From positions 1-52,947 of the forward strand of contig JAEUPF010000104.1 in assembly GCA_016790425.1 (NCBI GenBank): DNA of 52,947 nucleotides. The letters run 5' to 3'. Under the pieces are notes generated by a model. The model had not been told where the DNA came from, did no database searches, and saw only the letters and a list, made by a program, of their open reading frames with translations. Every line of letters starts with the position of its first letter. Position 1 is the stretch's first letter. The DNA is from Rubrivivax sp. GTDB lineage: Bacteria > Pseudomonadota > Gammaproteobacteria > Burkholderiales > Burkholderiaceae_C. The translations under genes and the position numbers were made by a program. This document shows positions 41,680-51,234 of the stretch, piece after piece.

Positions 41680-42132
41680 CTACGTCGCCGCAGCGAGCCC
41701 GAGCGCGCGCCAGAGGAAGCCCGCGTCGTGGCGGATGGCGATCGCCACCACCAGCGCAATCACCGCCAGCGAGGCGACGAAGGCCGCGGCCTTGCCGCCG
41801 CGCGTGCGCGCACGCTTCATCGCCAGCGAGCCGAGCACGATGTAGACCACCACCAGCACCAGCTTCACGAAGAGCCAGCGGTCGCTCAGCGGGTGCAGCG
41901 ACAACAGCCACCACAGCGTTGCGCCGGCGCTGATGAGCAGCGTGTCGATGACGACGCTGGCCACGCGCAGCAGGCGCGACATCGGCCAGGCCGCGCCGGC
42001 CAGCACGCCACCCACGCGCAGGCTGAACAGCGCCACGCTGATGCCGGCCAGCGTCATGTGCGCGTGCCGGATCAGCGGGTAATACCCGATCAGGGAGGGC
42101 CCGGTCAGGGAGGCGGCAAGGGACTCGGTCAT
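41680..42132 (-). CDS. SirB2-family membrane protein
   Basis: A 150-residue protein with four hydrophobic helices, of the SirB2 family: YYPLIRHAHMTLAGISVALFSLRV, then VIDTLLISAGATLWWLL and WLFVKLVLVVVYIVLGSLAMKRART. The role of SirB2-like proteins is not known; they occur beside NnrS and respiratory genes. Conserved histidines in the first and second helices could bind haem or metal. ATG 42132 was taken; ATG 42150 is an alternative start. Confidence 0.82.
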   Translation of the reverse strand: MTESLAASLTGPSLIGYYPLIRHAHMTLAGISVALFSLRVGGVLAGAAWPMSRLLRVASVVIDTLLISAGATLWWLLSLHPLSDRWLFVKLVLVVVYIVLGSLAMKRARTRGGKAAAFVASLAVIALVVAIAIRHDAGFLWRALGLAAAT

Positions 42133-42264
42133 CGGTGCAGTCAGGAGCATTGCCAGGCGGCGCGGGCAGCGCCGCAGGGGCGGCGATGCTGCCACGCAAC
42201 CGTGCACGCGCGCCGGCCGGGGCGATGCCCCGTCGCCACCGGGTCGTGGCCGGCGCCGCTTCGT

Positions 42265-44394
42265 TCACCACCGCCCGCGCAGGGTCAGCCGCCAGGTCCG
42301 CGGCGGCTCGACCTGTTGAAACAGCGGCGACTTCTCGGCCAGCCGCACGTCGGTGAGGTTGTCCACGCCCAGCGCCAGCTCGAGCCCGAGCGGCAGCGTG
42401 CGCGCGACGTTGGCCGACACGAGCGTCACGTCGGGCGCCGCCACCGACGGCGCGCCGACCGTGGCCGACGCGAGGCGCTGGTCGTTGGCGTGTTCGATGC
42501 GCAGGCCCGCGCGCCAGGCGCCGGCCTGCCAGTCCAGGCGCGCGTTGGCGGTGTTGCGCGGCCGCTTGTCCAGGCGCCGGCCGTTGCCGTCGTCGGCATC
42601 GAGGTAGGTGTAGCCCAGACCGAGCGAGAAGCCCGCCGGCAGCTTCTGCACGAACGAGGTCTCCAGCCCCGACAGGCGCGCCCGCGACAGGTTCTCGTAC
42701 ACGTAGGTGCCGGTGCCGGGCACGACGCCGGCCTGCACCAGGCGCAGCTCGATGAGGTCGTGCACGCGCTGCGCGAAGGCCACAGACTGCACTTCGGTGC
42801 CGCCACCGGCCCAGCCGGCGGCCAGCTCGATGCCGTCGCTCGTCTCGGGCTTCAGGTCGGGGTTGCCGAGCGTCGTGTTGGGGCCTTCGGGGCGCGCGCC
42901 GGGAACGATCTGCTTCAGGTTCGGCGCCTTGAAGCCGTGGCTGTAGCCGCCCTTGAGCGTGAAGCCGCCGCCGGCCTGCCACACCGCGTAGGCGCGCGGG
43001 CTCCACGCTTCGCCGAAGAGCTGGTGATGGTCGTAGCGCAGGCCGAAGGTCAGGCGCAGCGTGCGCAGGAGCGCCCACTCGTCCTGCAGATACAGCGAGC
43101 GGTGGCGCGCCGTCGAGCGGCCGCCGGGGAGCCCGGAGTCGTCGAGCACCTCGTCGCGCGCCTCGAAGCCGGTGGTGAAGGCCTGCGCGCCCAGTTCGAT
43201 GCGCCCTTGCCCTTCGACGACGGTGTCGTCGAGCACCTGCGTCGGGTTGACGGCGACGCCGTTGGTGCGCGTGTTCTCCACCTTCACCTGCGAGCGATAG
43301 GCGCGCAGCAGCGTCGTCGGCGCGGCGGCGGCGCCCAGGCGCGGGGCCAGCGCGTCCCACTGCGCTTCCCAGCCGAGCGTATCGAGCGCGCGATTCACCT
43401 CGTTGACGGTCTGGTGGTAGCGGCGCGCACCGCTGCGCTCGCGTGCGTCGGCCCGGCGCCACTCCTGGCCCTCGCGGTGCTCGGCCTCGATGCGATGCCC
43501 GGCCAGCGGCTGCCACACGAGGCCGGCCCAGCCGTCGGTCTTCTCGCGCCCCTCGAGCTCGGAGATGCGCGGGTCGGCCACCGAGGCGAGCGCCGAGGTG
43601 CGCGAGCGCGAAGCGCCGGCCCGCAGGCCCAGCCCTTCGGCAAGCGGCCCGTCGGCGCGCGCGCCGACGCGAAAGCCGCTGCCGCCGCGGTCGTGCTCGG
43701 CCTCGCGGCCTTCGACCGAGGCGCCCAGGTGCCACCGGTCGCCGGGCTGGCGGGTGATGATGTTGACGACGCCGGCCAGCGCCTCCGAGCCGTACAGCAC
43801 CGACATCGGTCCGCGCACGATCTCGATGCGCTCGATGTCCTCGACGGCGACCCAGTCGTACTGGAAGTCGGAGTGCCCGACGACGCCGTCGCTGGCGCCG
43901 ATGCGACGGCCGTCGACGAGAAACAGCGTGTGCTTGGCATCGAGGCCGCGCACGCTGATGACCTGGCGGCCGCCGATGGCGCGCCCTTGCAGCGAAAGCC
44001 CGGTGTCGCCGCGCACCGCGTCGAGGACGTTGGCGGCGCCGCGCGCCTCGATCTCCTGGCGGGTGATGACGCTGAGCACCGCCGGCGCCTCGATGGCGAG
44101 CATCGCGTGGCGGGTGGCGGTGATGACGATCGGCGCGTTCGGCACGCTCGGCGCGTTCGGCACGTTCGGCACACCCAGCACAGCGGCGGCGCCCGCCTCG
44201 CCCTCCGCGGCGCGCGCCGGCAGCGCTGTGGCCACGGAAGCCACGGCGGCCGCGGCCAGCGCCGTGGCCGTGGCCGCCCAGCGCAAGCGCCCCTGCGGCG
44301 ACCGCGCGGGCAGCGGCAGCGCAACCGGCGCCGGGTGGAACGACGCTGCCGGCCGGACCGAGCGTTCGAAGTGTCGGGGGTGGTCGGAAAACAT
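42265..44394 (-). CDS. TonB-dependent outer membrane receptor
   Basis: A 709-residue receptor. A hydrophobic stretch near residues 45-62 followed by ALPARAAE looks like the signal peptide, though the preceding 40 residues are unusually long and the real start may be later. The TonB-box-like IVITATR is followed by a plug domain (NVLDAVRGDTGLSLQGRAIGGRQVISVRGLD ... RIEIVRGPMSVLYGSEALAGVVNIITR) and a beta barrel ending in Trp. Plug and barrel resemble the CirA/BtuB-like group. It is divergent from nirS with a 230-base gap and begins the SirB2-NnrS run, suggesting uptake of a metal complex or haem needed in denitrification. The ligand is not known. Confidence 0.88.
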   Translation of the reverse strand: MFSDHPRHFERSVRPAASFHPAPVALPLPARSPQGRLRWAATATALAAAAVASVATALPARAAEGEAGAAAVLGVPNVPNAPSVPNAPIVITATRHAMLAIEAPAVLSVITRQEIEARGAANVLDAVRGDTGLSLQGRAIGGRQVISVRGLDAKHTLFLVDGRRIGASDGVVGHSDFQYDWVAVEDIERIEIVRGPMSVLYGSEALAGVVNIITRQPGDRWHLGASVEGREAEHDRGGSGFRVGARADGPLAEGLGLRAGASRSRTSALASVADPRISELEGREKTDGWAGLVWQPLAGHRIEAEHREGQEWRRADARERSGARRYHQTVNEVNRALDTLGWEAQWDALAPRLGAAAAPTTLLRAYRSQVKVENTRTNGVAVNPTQVLDDTVVEGQGRIELGAQAFTTGFEARDEVLDDSGLPGGRSTARHRSLYLQDEWALLRTLRLTFGLRYDHHQLFGEAWSPRAYAVWQAGGGFTLKGGYSHGFKAPNLKQIVPGARPEGPNTTLGNPDLKPETSDGIELAAGWAGGGTEVQSVAFAQRVHDLIELRLVQAGVVPGTGTYVYENLSRARLSGLETSFVQKLPAGFSLGLGYTYLDADDGNGRRLDKRPRNTANARLDWQAGAWRAGLRIEHANDQRLASATVGAPSVAAPDVTLVSANVARTLPLGLELALGVDNLTDVRLAEKSPLFQQVEPPRTWRLTLRGRW
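44132..44176. repeat. 9-bp tandem repeat before the receptor plug
   Basis: Five 9-base units (GGCGCGTTC / GGCACGTTC variants) encode Val/Ala-Pro-Asn tripeptides just before the TonB-box-like segment of the receptor. The frame is kept whatever the copy number. Confidence 0.75.
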
Positions 44395-44480
44395 GGTCGC
44401 GCAGGATCGCGATGCGAACCCGAGTGGACCTTGAACTGGATCGTGTTTGGCTTCCGGCCGGCGCGCCACGGCAGGGTCGA

Positions 44481-44494
44481 TTGATGCAGGTCAA
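44481..44494. promoter_or_regulatory. FNR/DNR box, distal, nirS promoter
   Basis: TTGATGCAGGTCAA matches TTGAT-N4-ATCAA at 9 of 10 positions. It lies 131 bases before the nirS start, 47 bases from a second box, in the gap with the divergent TonB receptor gene. Confidence 0.75.
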
Positions 44495-44527
44495 CCGGCC
44501 GCGGCGGCTGCGGCACGCCCGGGTGGC

Positions 44528-46400
<1,873 letters not shown>

Positions 46401-46409
46401 CGTCCAGGT

Positions 46410-46468
46410 CCGGGCCGGGTGCGGCCCGGCCCTTCCCCGAGTTGCCGGGTTCTGCCCGGCGTTTCTTT
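46410..46468 (+). terminator. two hairpins between nirS and nirM
   Basis: CCGGGCC/GGCCCGG (46410-46429) and GCCGGG/CCCGGC (46444-46460), the second followed by GTTTCTTT. They may end part of the nirS transcript or mark a processing point before nirM. Confidence 0.6.
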
Positions 46469-46517
46469 GTCCCGTTCACACCGACTGTCAAGTCGAAAGA
46501 CCCAAGGAGATCACCCC

Positions 46518-46868
46518 ATGCGCCTCGTTTCCTCCCTCCTGCCGGTGCGCCGCGCCGGGCTGCTCGGCGCAGCCGCCCTCGCTGCCAGCCTCATCGGCGC
46601 GCCGGCGCTGGCCCAGGGCATCGAAGCGACGATGAACAAGGCCGGCTGCCTGGCCTGCCACACCGTCGACAAGAAGCTCGTCGGCCCGGCCTACAAGGAC
46701 GTCGCGGCCAAGTACAAGGGCAAGCCCGAAATGGTGGCCACGCTGAGCGCCAAGGTTCGCAAGGGCGGCCAGGGCGTGTGGGGCCCGGTGCCGATGCCCC
46801 CCACCGGCCCGGACAAGATCTCCGACGCCGACCTCAAGTCGGCGATCGAGTGGGTGCTGTCGCGCTGA
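46518..46868 (+). CDS. nirM: cytochrome c551/c552-type electron donor (NirM-like)
   Basis: A 116-residue small cytochrome c. A signal peptide ends at ALAQ (about residue 33). The haem site is CLACHT, with KKLVGPAYKDVAAKYKG as in Pseudomonas-type c551, and the distal Met ligand in VPMPPTG. It would carry electrons to NirS. ATG 46518 follows AAGGAGA. A strong hairpin follows the stop. Confidence 0.92.
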   Translation: MRLVSSLLPVRRAGLLGAAALAASLIGAPALAQGIEATMNKAGCLACHTVDKKLVGPAYKDVAAKYKGKPEMVATLSAKVRKGGQGVWGPVPMPPTGPDKISDADLKSAIEWVLSR

Positions 46869-46884
46869 GGCCAGCGCCGGCCAG

Positions 46885-46917
46885 GGCCGCGCGCCGCCCC
46901 CGCGGCGCGCGGCCTTT
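46885..46917 (+). terminator. strong hairpin terminator after nirM
   Basis: A perfect 13-bp GC-only stem (46885-46897 with 46902-46914), a four-base C loop, and TTT right after it. It ends the nirS-nirM transcript and separates it from the NirF-like gene. Confidence 0.8.
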
Positions 46918-46948
46918 CCATTTGCATTTCCGCTTCCATTTCCCTTTC

Positions 46949-47644
46949 GTGCTCTGCGGCTTCTGCTTCTTCGCGGCGGCCGCGCTGGCTTCGGGCCCGG
47001 TCTCGGCCGCCGGCGCCGCGAGCCCCTCCGTTCCGTGGGGCCTCTCGGGCCCGGCCATTCCTTCGGGCCCGCGCGCCGCCTTCGAATCACCCTGCCCCGG
47101 CAGCGACGGCCCCTGCATCACCGTCAGCGACGGCACGACCGGCGCCGTGTTGAAGCGGCTGCCTGCGACGAGCCTCGACGGCCGCGTGCACGCCCGCGCA
47201 GCCGAACTGCACGCCGTGCCCGAGCGGCGCAGCATCGTCGCCGCCTTCGCCGGCCTGCCCGAGCTGTGGGAGATCTCGCTCGACCCGGCGGCGCCGCCGG
47301 TCTTCGACGGCCTGGTGCACGACCACCGCATGGGCGAAGGGATCGGCCGCCCGGGCTACCTGGCGCCGCGCCGTACGCAACTGGCGCGGCCGCTGGTTGC
47401 GCTGGCCATCGACGCGGCCAGCGGCTGGGTCATCGCCCGCGAGCGCGCCGCCGAAGCCGGGCCCGGCGAGACCGCGCCGCCGCAGGTGGTGCTGCTCCAT
47501 CTCGACATCCGCCGCGCGGTGGCGCGCTGGCCGGCCGCGCCGGGCGTGGACACCGCGGCGGCGACACCGGCCGTGCGCGAGGGGCGGCGTGGCTTCGCCG
47601 TCCCCGCAGAAGGCCGCACGCTGTGGTTCGAGCCGCCGCGCTGA
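46949..47644 (+). CDS. truncated NirF-like d1-propeller protein
   Basis: A 231-residue reading frame with a signal-peptide-like start from GTG 46949 (LCGFCFFAAAALASGPVSAAG). The middle part GLPELWEISLDPAAPPVFDGLVHDHRMGEGIGRPGYLAPRRTQLARPL closely parallels GLPELWEISHDPRAEDFYEGLVHDFRFGEGVPTRGFLGARRTRLPRPL of the full-length NirF at 48502-49833. It is little over half the length of NirF and lacks much of the propeller, so it may be a decayed duplicate or a specialised haem d1-related protein. It has no clear ribosome site, and a strong terminator lies upstream. Confidence 0.6.
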   Translation: MLCGFCFFAAAALASGPVSAAGAASPSVPWGLSGPAIPSGPRAAFESPCPGSDGPCITVSDGTTGAVLKRLPATSLDGRVHARAAELHAVPERRSIVAAFAGLPELWEISLDPAAPPVFDGLVHDHRMGEGIGRPGYLAPRRTQLARPLVALAIDAASGWVIARERAAEAGPGETAPPQVVLLHLDIRRAVARWPAAPGVDTAAATPAVREGRRGFAVPAEGRTLWFEPPR

Positions 47645-47677
47645 GCGCGCACCGCCGCAGGTGCGTCCGCGCCGCCT

Positions 47678-47691
47678 TTGATGCCGATCAA
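47678..47691. promoter_or_regulatory. perfect FNR/DNR box upstream of the Crp/Fnr gene
   Basis: TTGATGCCGATCAA is a full match to TTGAT-N4-ATCAA. A -10-like TAGACT (47737-47742) would place the start about 61.5 bases downstream of the box centre, a class I position. Autoregulation or control by an FNR is expected. Confidence 0.85.
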
Positions 47692-47769
47692 GCCCCCCAC
47701 CCCCACCGGATGCGCGGGCGCAAGTCCGTGGCCGCTTAGACTGGCGCCCTTCGCTGGCCGGCCGGCCCC

Positions 47770-48501
47770 ATGGACCAGGTTCGCTTCGACATCCCGCGCT
47801 ACCTCTCGCTGCTGCCGCTGTTCAACGAGCTGCGGCCGGACGAACTGACGCGCCTGGCCGAAGGCTGCCAGTTGCACCGTTATGCCCGCGGCGACATGGT
47901 GTGCCGGCTCGGCGAACCGTGCGAGGGCTTCCACGTCGTCGTCACCGGCCAGGTGAAGCTGTCGGTGCTCTCGCCCAGCGGCCAGGAGAAGGTGGTCGAG
48001 CTCGCCGGACCCGGGCACACCTTCGGCGAGGCGCTCGTCTTCAGCGACCGGCCCTACGTGGTGAGCGTGCAGACGCTGGCCGACAGCACGCTGCTGGCGG
48101 TGAGCAAGCGCGCCGTCTACGCCGAGATCGCGGCCGACCCCAAGTTCGCGCTGCGGATGCTGGCGGGCATGTCGCGCCGGCTGCACGGCCTCATCAACGA
48201 CGTCCAGTCGTACACGCTGGCCAGCGGCATGCAGCGCATCATCGGCTACCTGCTGCGCGACACCGACACCACCGAAGCCGAGTCGAACGCCGCCGAAGGC
48301 GAGCCGGCCCCCGTGAACGAGGCGCCGATCACCGTGCAGCTGCCGGCCAGCAAGGCGACCATCGCCTCGCGCCTGTCGATCACGCCGGAGTACTTCTCGC
48401 GCGTGCTGCACGAGCTGGAAGTGGCCGGCCTCATCGAGGTCGGCCGCCGCGAACTGCGCATCCTCGACGCACAGCGGCTGGCGCGGTACCCGGGGCGCTA
48501 G
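47770..48501 (+). CDS. dnr: Crp/Fnr-family regulator, DNR type
   Basis: A 243-residue Crp/Fnr protein: cyclic-nucleotide-like sensory domain (about 15-130), dimer helix (135-175), and DNA-binding domain with KATIASRLSITPEYFSRVLHELEVAGLIEV. The Glu and Ser-Arg in the recognition helix (PEYFSR) are those that read TTGAT half-sites. No N-terminal cysteine cluster as in FNR is present, so it is a DNR/NnrR-type NO-responsive regulator that uses haem. It sits between the nirS and nirF parts, and suitable boxes precede nirS, nap and itself. Confidence 0.88.
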   Translation: MDQVRFDIPRYLSLLPLFNELRPDELTRLAEGCQLHRYARGDMVCRLGEPCEGFHVVVTGQVKLSVLSPSGQEKVVELAGPGHTFGEALVFSDRPYVVSVQTLADSTLLAVSKRAVYAEIAADPKFALRMLAGMSRRLHGLINDVQSYTLASGMQRIIGYLLRDTDTTEAESNAAEGEPAPVNEAPITVQLPASKATIASRLSITPEYFSRVLHELEVAGLIEVGRRELRILDAQRLARYPGR

Positions 48502-49833
48502 CTAGAAAGCGCCATCGCCGTGGTGCAGCGCCACGGCCTCCCCGCCGGGCAGATCGGCCAGCACGGCAAGCGTGCGCGCGTCCAGCGCCTGCAGACCGGC
48601 ATCGGCCGCCGAGCGAGCGACAAGCAGGCGCTGCCCGTCGCGGCTGAACGCCAGCGCGCCGAGGCGAACGCCGTCGTAGCGGCGCACCGCCGCCACCGCC
48701 TGGCGCTGCACGTCCAGGACGCAAAGCGCATCGCCGGCCGCCGTTCGCACCTGCACCATCGCTTGCGCCGTGCGGCGGTGGGCCACGACGGCAACGGCCT
48801 CGCCCGGCAGCGGCGCTCGCGCGGCGATCGTCCAGCGCTCGCTGTCGATGAACGCCAGCGCCGCCTGACCGGCCAACGGCGCGATCAGCGGCGCGGCAGG
48901 CCCGGCAGGCGGGGCAGGCGGGGCACCGTTGCCGGCCACGGCGGCGGCGAAGGCCGCGCCGCGCAGACGCACCGCCGCTCCGTCGATGACGGCGACACGG
49001 CGCCGCACGTCGGGGTTGACGACATCGATCGCGTCGCCGGCCGCTTCGCCGAGCACGTGCACGGCGCCCGGGTCGAGCGCCAGCGAACGGTACGAAGCGG
49101 ACGAACCGGACGAGGCGAGCGGCCGCGGCAAGCGCGTGCGCCGGGCGCCGAGGAAGCCGCGCGTGGGCACGCCTTCGCCGAAGCGGAAGTCGTGCACCAG
49201 GCCTTCGTAGAAGTCCTCGGCGCGCGGGTCATGCGAGATCTCCCACAGCTCGGGCAGGCCGGCCGGGGCGACGAAGAAGCTGCGCCGCGCCGCCGACGCG
49301 CCCCACGCCGCCACACCCGCGGCGGCGCGGCCTTCGCGCGTGGCCACGGCGATGCGGCGAAGCGGCTGCGCCAGCGCGCCGTCCCAGAACACGAGAAGCG
49401 GCGGGTCGTCATGCACCGCCATCACGCAACTGCCGTCGGCGGCCACGGCCAGGCCCGCGAGCGCGCCGCCGAGCGGTCGCGCGAGCGCGCGCTCTTCGGC
49501 GTCCAGGCGCAGGCGCACCGCGTCGCCGGCCGCTGTCGACAGCCAGGCGTGCGCCCGCCCTTGCGCATCGGCGCTGAACGCCACGTGCGGGTTCAGCGGC
49601 CCGGGGCTCGTGAAGCGGCCGCGCGGCGCGAGGCTCGTGCCGTCGAGCCAGTCGACACGCTGGCCTTCGGACCCGGCCCGCCGCAGCACGACGAACAGGT
49701 CGAGCGCAGCCGCGTCGCCGCGCGCGGCCGGGGCGGGCGCCGCTTCGTCCGCGGCAGCGGCGCCGGCCGCACCCAGGCCCGCCGTGGCCAGCGCGCCGAG
49801 CGCCAGCGCCTGCACGCAGCCGCGGCGGCGCAT
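48502..49833 (-). CDS. nirF: haem d1 biosynthesis protein NirF
   Basis: A 443-residue periplasmic protein of the NirF family, needed for haem d1 assembly (dehydrogenase step on a late precursor). The N-terminus MRRRGCVQALALGALATAGLGAAGAAAA is a signal sequence with a Cys at position 6, too early for a standard lipobox. Propeller repeats such as FVVLRRAGSEGQRVDWLDG and LPELWEISHDPRAEDFYEGLVHDF are typical. ATG 49833 overlaps the stop of the siroheme decarboxylase gene (TGATG). It converges on the dnr gene. Confidence 0.88.
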   Translation of the reverse strand: MRRRGCVQALALGALATAGLGAAGAAAADEAAPAPAARGDAAALDLFVVLRRAGSEGQRVDWLDGTSLAPRGRFTSPGPLNPHVAFSADAQGRAHAWLSTAAGDAVRLRLDAEERALARPLGGALAGLAVAADGSCVMAVHDDPPLLVFWDGALAQPLRRIAVATREGRAAAGVAAWGASAARRSFFVAPAGLPELWEISHDPRAEDFYEGLVHDFRFGEGVPTRGFLGARRTRLPRPLASSGSSASYRSLALDPGAVHVLGEAAGDAIDVVNPDVRRRVAVIDGAAVRLRGAAFAAAVAGNGAPPAPPAGPAAPLIAPLAGQAALAFIDSERWTIAARAPLPGEAVAVVAHRRTAQAMVQVRTAAGDALCVLDVQRQAVAAVRRYDGVRLGALAFSRDGQRLLVARSAADAGLQALDARTLAVLADLPGGEAVALHHGDGAF

Positions 49834-50837
49834 CACGACTCGCGAATCCTGAGGCCGGTCTTCTTGAGGACAGCGGTGACTTCGACCAGCGCCCCGGCCG
49901 GGCCGCCCGCGCCGGCCGCGCCGGGGATGGCGGCGAACTGCGCTCCCAGCGCCTCGTGCTGGCGCAGCACCTCGGCGCGCGGTGCGGCCTTGAGCATGAC
50001 GACGAGGTTGTACGGCCATGCCGGCAGCGCGCGCGGGCGCAGGCTGGCATGGGCGATGAACGGCAATGCGGCGAGCGCTTCGCCACAGGCATCGACGGCC
50101 TCATCGGCGACGTCCCAGGCCGACATCGGGCTCGCGGCCAGGCCCAGGTGCAACTCGTTGGGCACGGCGCCGATGCGACGCACCACGCCCGAGGCGCGCC
50201 AGGCGCCCAGCCGCGCACACACCGTGGCGCCGTCGGTGCCGAGCATCGCCGCCAGCGCTTCGTAGGGCCGCGCCACCAGCGGCAGGCCGCTTTGCACCGC
50301 GGCCAGCAGCTCACGGTCGAAGGCGTCGAGCCCGGCGGCAGCAGCCTGCTCAGCGCCTGCGGAGCGGCCGCGCCGCGCACCGGCACCGTACTCGCGCAGC
50401 ACAGGCAGGCGAAGCAACTCGATCGCGACGTCGCGCTCGATGCGATCGAGCGTTGCTTCGGCCTCGGCCGCCGAAGGCGTGGCCGCCAGCAGCCACAGGT
50501 TGTAGCGATGCGCCCGCCGATACAGGTGCGCCACCTCGGGAACCGCGAGGATGCGGGCAGCGACCTCGTCGAAGCGTTCCTCGGGCACGCTGAGCGCGGC
50601 CGACAACGCCTGGCCGCCGGCGCGCTGGATGCAGAACAGCGGCCCGAAGCGCAGCACCGTGCCGTTGGCCAGCAGCCGGCGCAGGCGTTCGATGAGGGCC
50701 TCCTCGGTGAGGCCGAGCTCCGCGGCGACAGCCGCGAACGGCCGCTCGACGAGCGGGAACTCGCCGCGCAGGCGCAGGACGATGCGCGCCGTCGGCGGAT
50801 CGACCGGGGCAGCCTCATTCACTTGGGCACTCGACAT
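49833..50837 (-). CDS. fused siroheme decarboxylase (NirDL type)
   Basis: A 334-residue protein of two Lrp/AsnC-like siroheme decarboxylase domains in one chain: residues about 15-165 (ending in HLYRRAHRYNLWLLAATPS) and about 170-330 (with ASLRPRALPAWPYNLVVMLKA). It converts siroheme to 12,18-didecarboxysiroheme, the second step of haem d1 synthesis. Separate nirD, nirL, nirG and nirH genes occur in Pseudomonas, but fused NirDL forms are known in Paracoccus. It is first in a minus-strand pair with nirF and is divergent from napD. A box TTGATCGAAGACAA (minus strand, 50860-50847) lies only 10 bases from its start. Confidence 0.88.
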   Translation of the reverse strand: MSSAQVNEAAPVDPPTARIVLRLRGEFPLVERPFAAVAAELGLTEEALIERLRRLLANGTVLRFGPLFCIQRAGGQALSAALSVPEERFDEVAARILAVPEVAHLYRRAHRYNLWLLAATPSAAEAEATLDRIERDVAIELLRLPVLREYGAGARRGRSAGAEQAAAAGLDAFDRELLAAVQSGLPLVARPYEALAAMLGTDGATVCARLGAWRASGVVRRIGAVPNELHLGLAASPMSAWDVADEAVDACGEALAALPFIAHASLRPRALPAWPYNLVVMLKAAPRAEVLRQHEALGAQFAAIPGAAGAGGPAGALVEVTAVLKKTGLRIRES

Positions 50838-50846
50838 CGCGCGGCT

Positions 50847-50860
50847 TTGTCTTCGATCAA
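50847..50860. promoter_or_regulatory. FNR-like site close to the nirDL start
   Basis: TTGTCTTCGATCAA matches the FNR/DNR pattern at 8 of 10 positions. Its centre is only 16 bases from the nirDL ATG, too close for class II activation of that gene, so it might act negatively or be chance. Confidence 0.4.
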
Positions 50861-50898
50861 AGTCGCTGCATGCTCGCGGAGCGCAGCGGCGTGCGTCC

Positions 50899-50912
50899 TT
50901 GAACCCGTTCAA
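50899..50912. promoter_or_regulatory. FNR/DNR-type box, nap promoter
   Basis: TTGAACCCGTTCAA lies 49 bases before napD. GAGAAT at 50935-50940 is a plausible -10, giving a start at about 50947 with the box centred at -41.5, the class II position. It may also serve the divergent nirDL-nirF genes. Confidence 0.75.
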
Positions 50913-50961
50913 GGATCGCCGGTGACCCGGCTTCGAGAATGACCCTAATGGCGGAACAGCC

Positions 50962-51228
50962 ATGAACATATCGAGTCTGGTGGTCCATGTGAAAGCCGAG
51001 GAGGTGCGCCGAGTGCAAGGCGCCCTCGGCGCCATTGCCGGCGTGGAAGTCCACGCCGCCACCGAAGCCGGCCACTTCGTCGTCACCGTCGACGCCCCCG
51101 ACGACGACGCCGCACTCGCCATCCATCGACAGATCAGCGAACTGCCCGGCGTGATGTCGGCGGCGCTGGTCTATCACCACGCCGAACCCGAACCCGAACC
51201 CGATTCCGCATCCGAAACGGAGGCTTAG
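50962..51228 (+). CDS. napD: NapD, nitrate reductase maturation chaperone
   Basis: An 88-residue cytoplasmic chaperone that binds the twin-arginine signal of NapA. The ferredoxin-like fold pattern is clear: ISSLVVHVKAEEVRRVQGALGAIAGVEVHAATEAGHFVVTVDAP and ISELPGVMSAALVYHHAE. The C-terminus is an acidic Glu/Pro repeat. It is six bases ahead of napA. No napE or napF is found upstream, so the operon begins with napD. Confidence 0.93.
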   Translation: MNISSLVVHVKAEEVRRVQGALGAIAGVEVHAATEAGHFVVTVDAPDDDAALAIHRQISELPGVMSAALVYHHAEPEPEPDSASETEA

Positions 51229-51234
51229 AGCGCC

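Noticed and set aside
42218-42232. CGGGGC-GAT-GCCCCG hairpin after the TonB receptor as terminator
   Set aside because: Six-base stem without a T run; such stems occur by chance often in this GC-rich DNA.
44431-44444. TTGAACTGGATCGT as a third FNR box near nirS
   Set aside because: The second half-site fits poorly (ATCGT instead of ATCAA), and two better boxes explain the promoter.
51181-51225. CGAACC repeats at the end of napD as a regulatory repeat
   Set aside because: They encode an acidic Glu/Pro tail in frame and are explained as coding low complexity.
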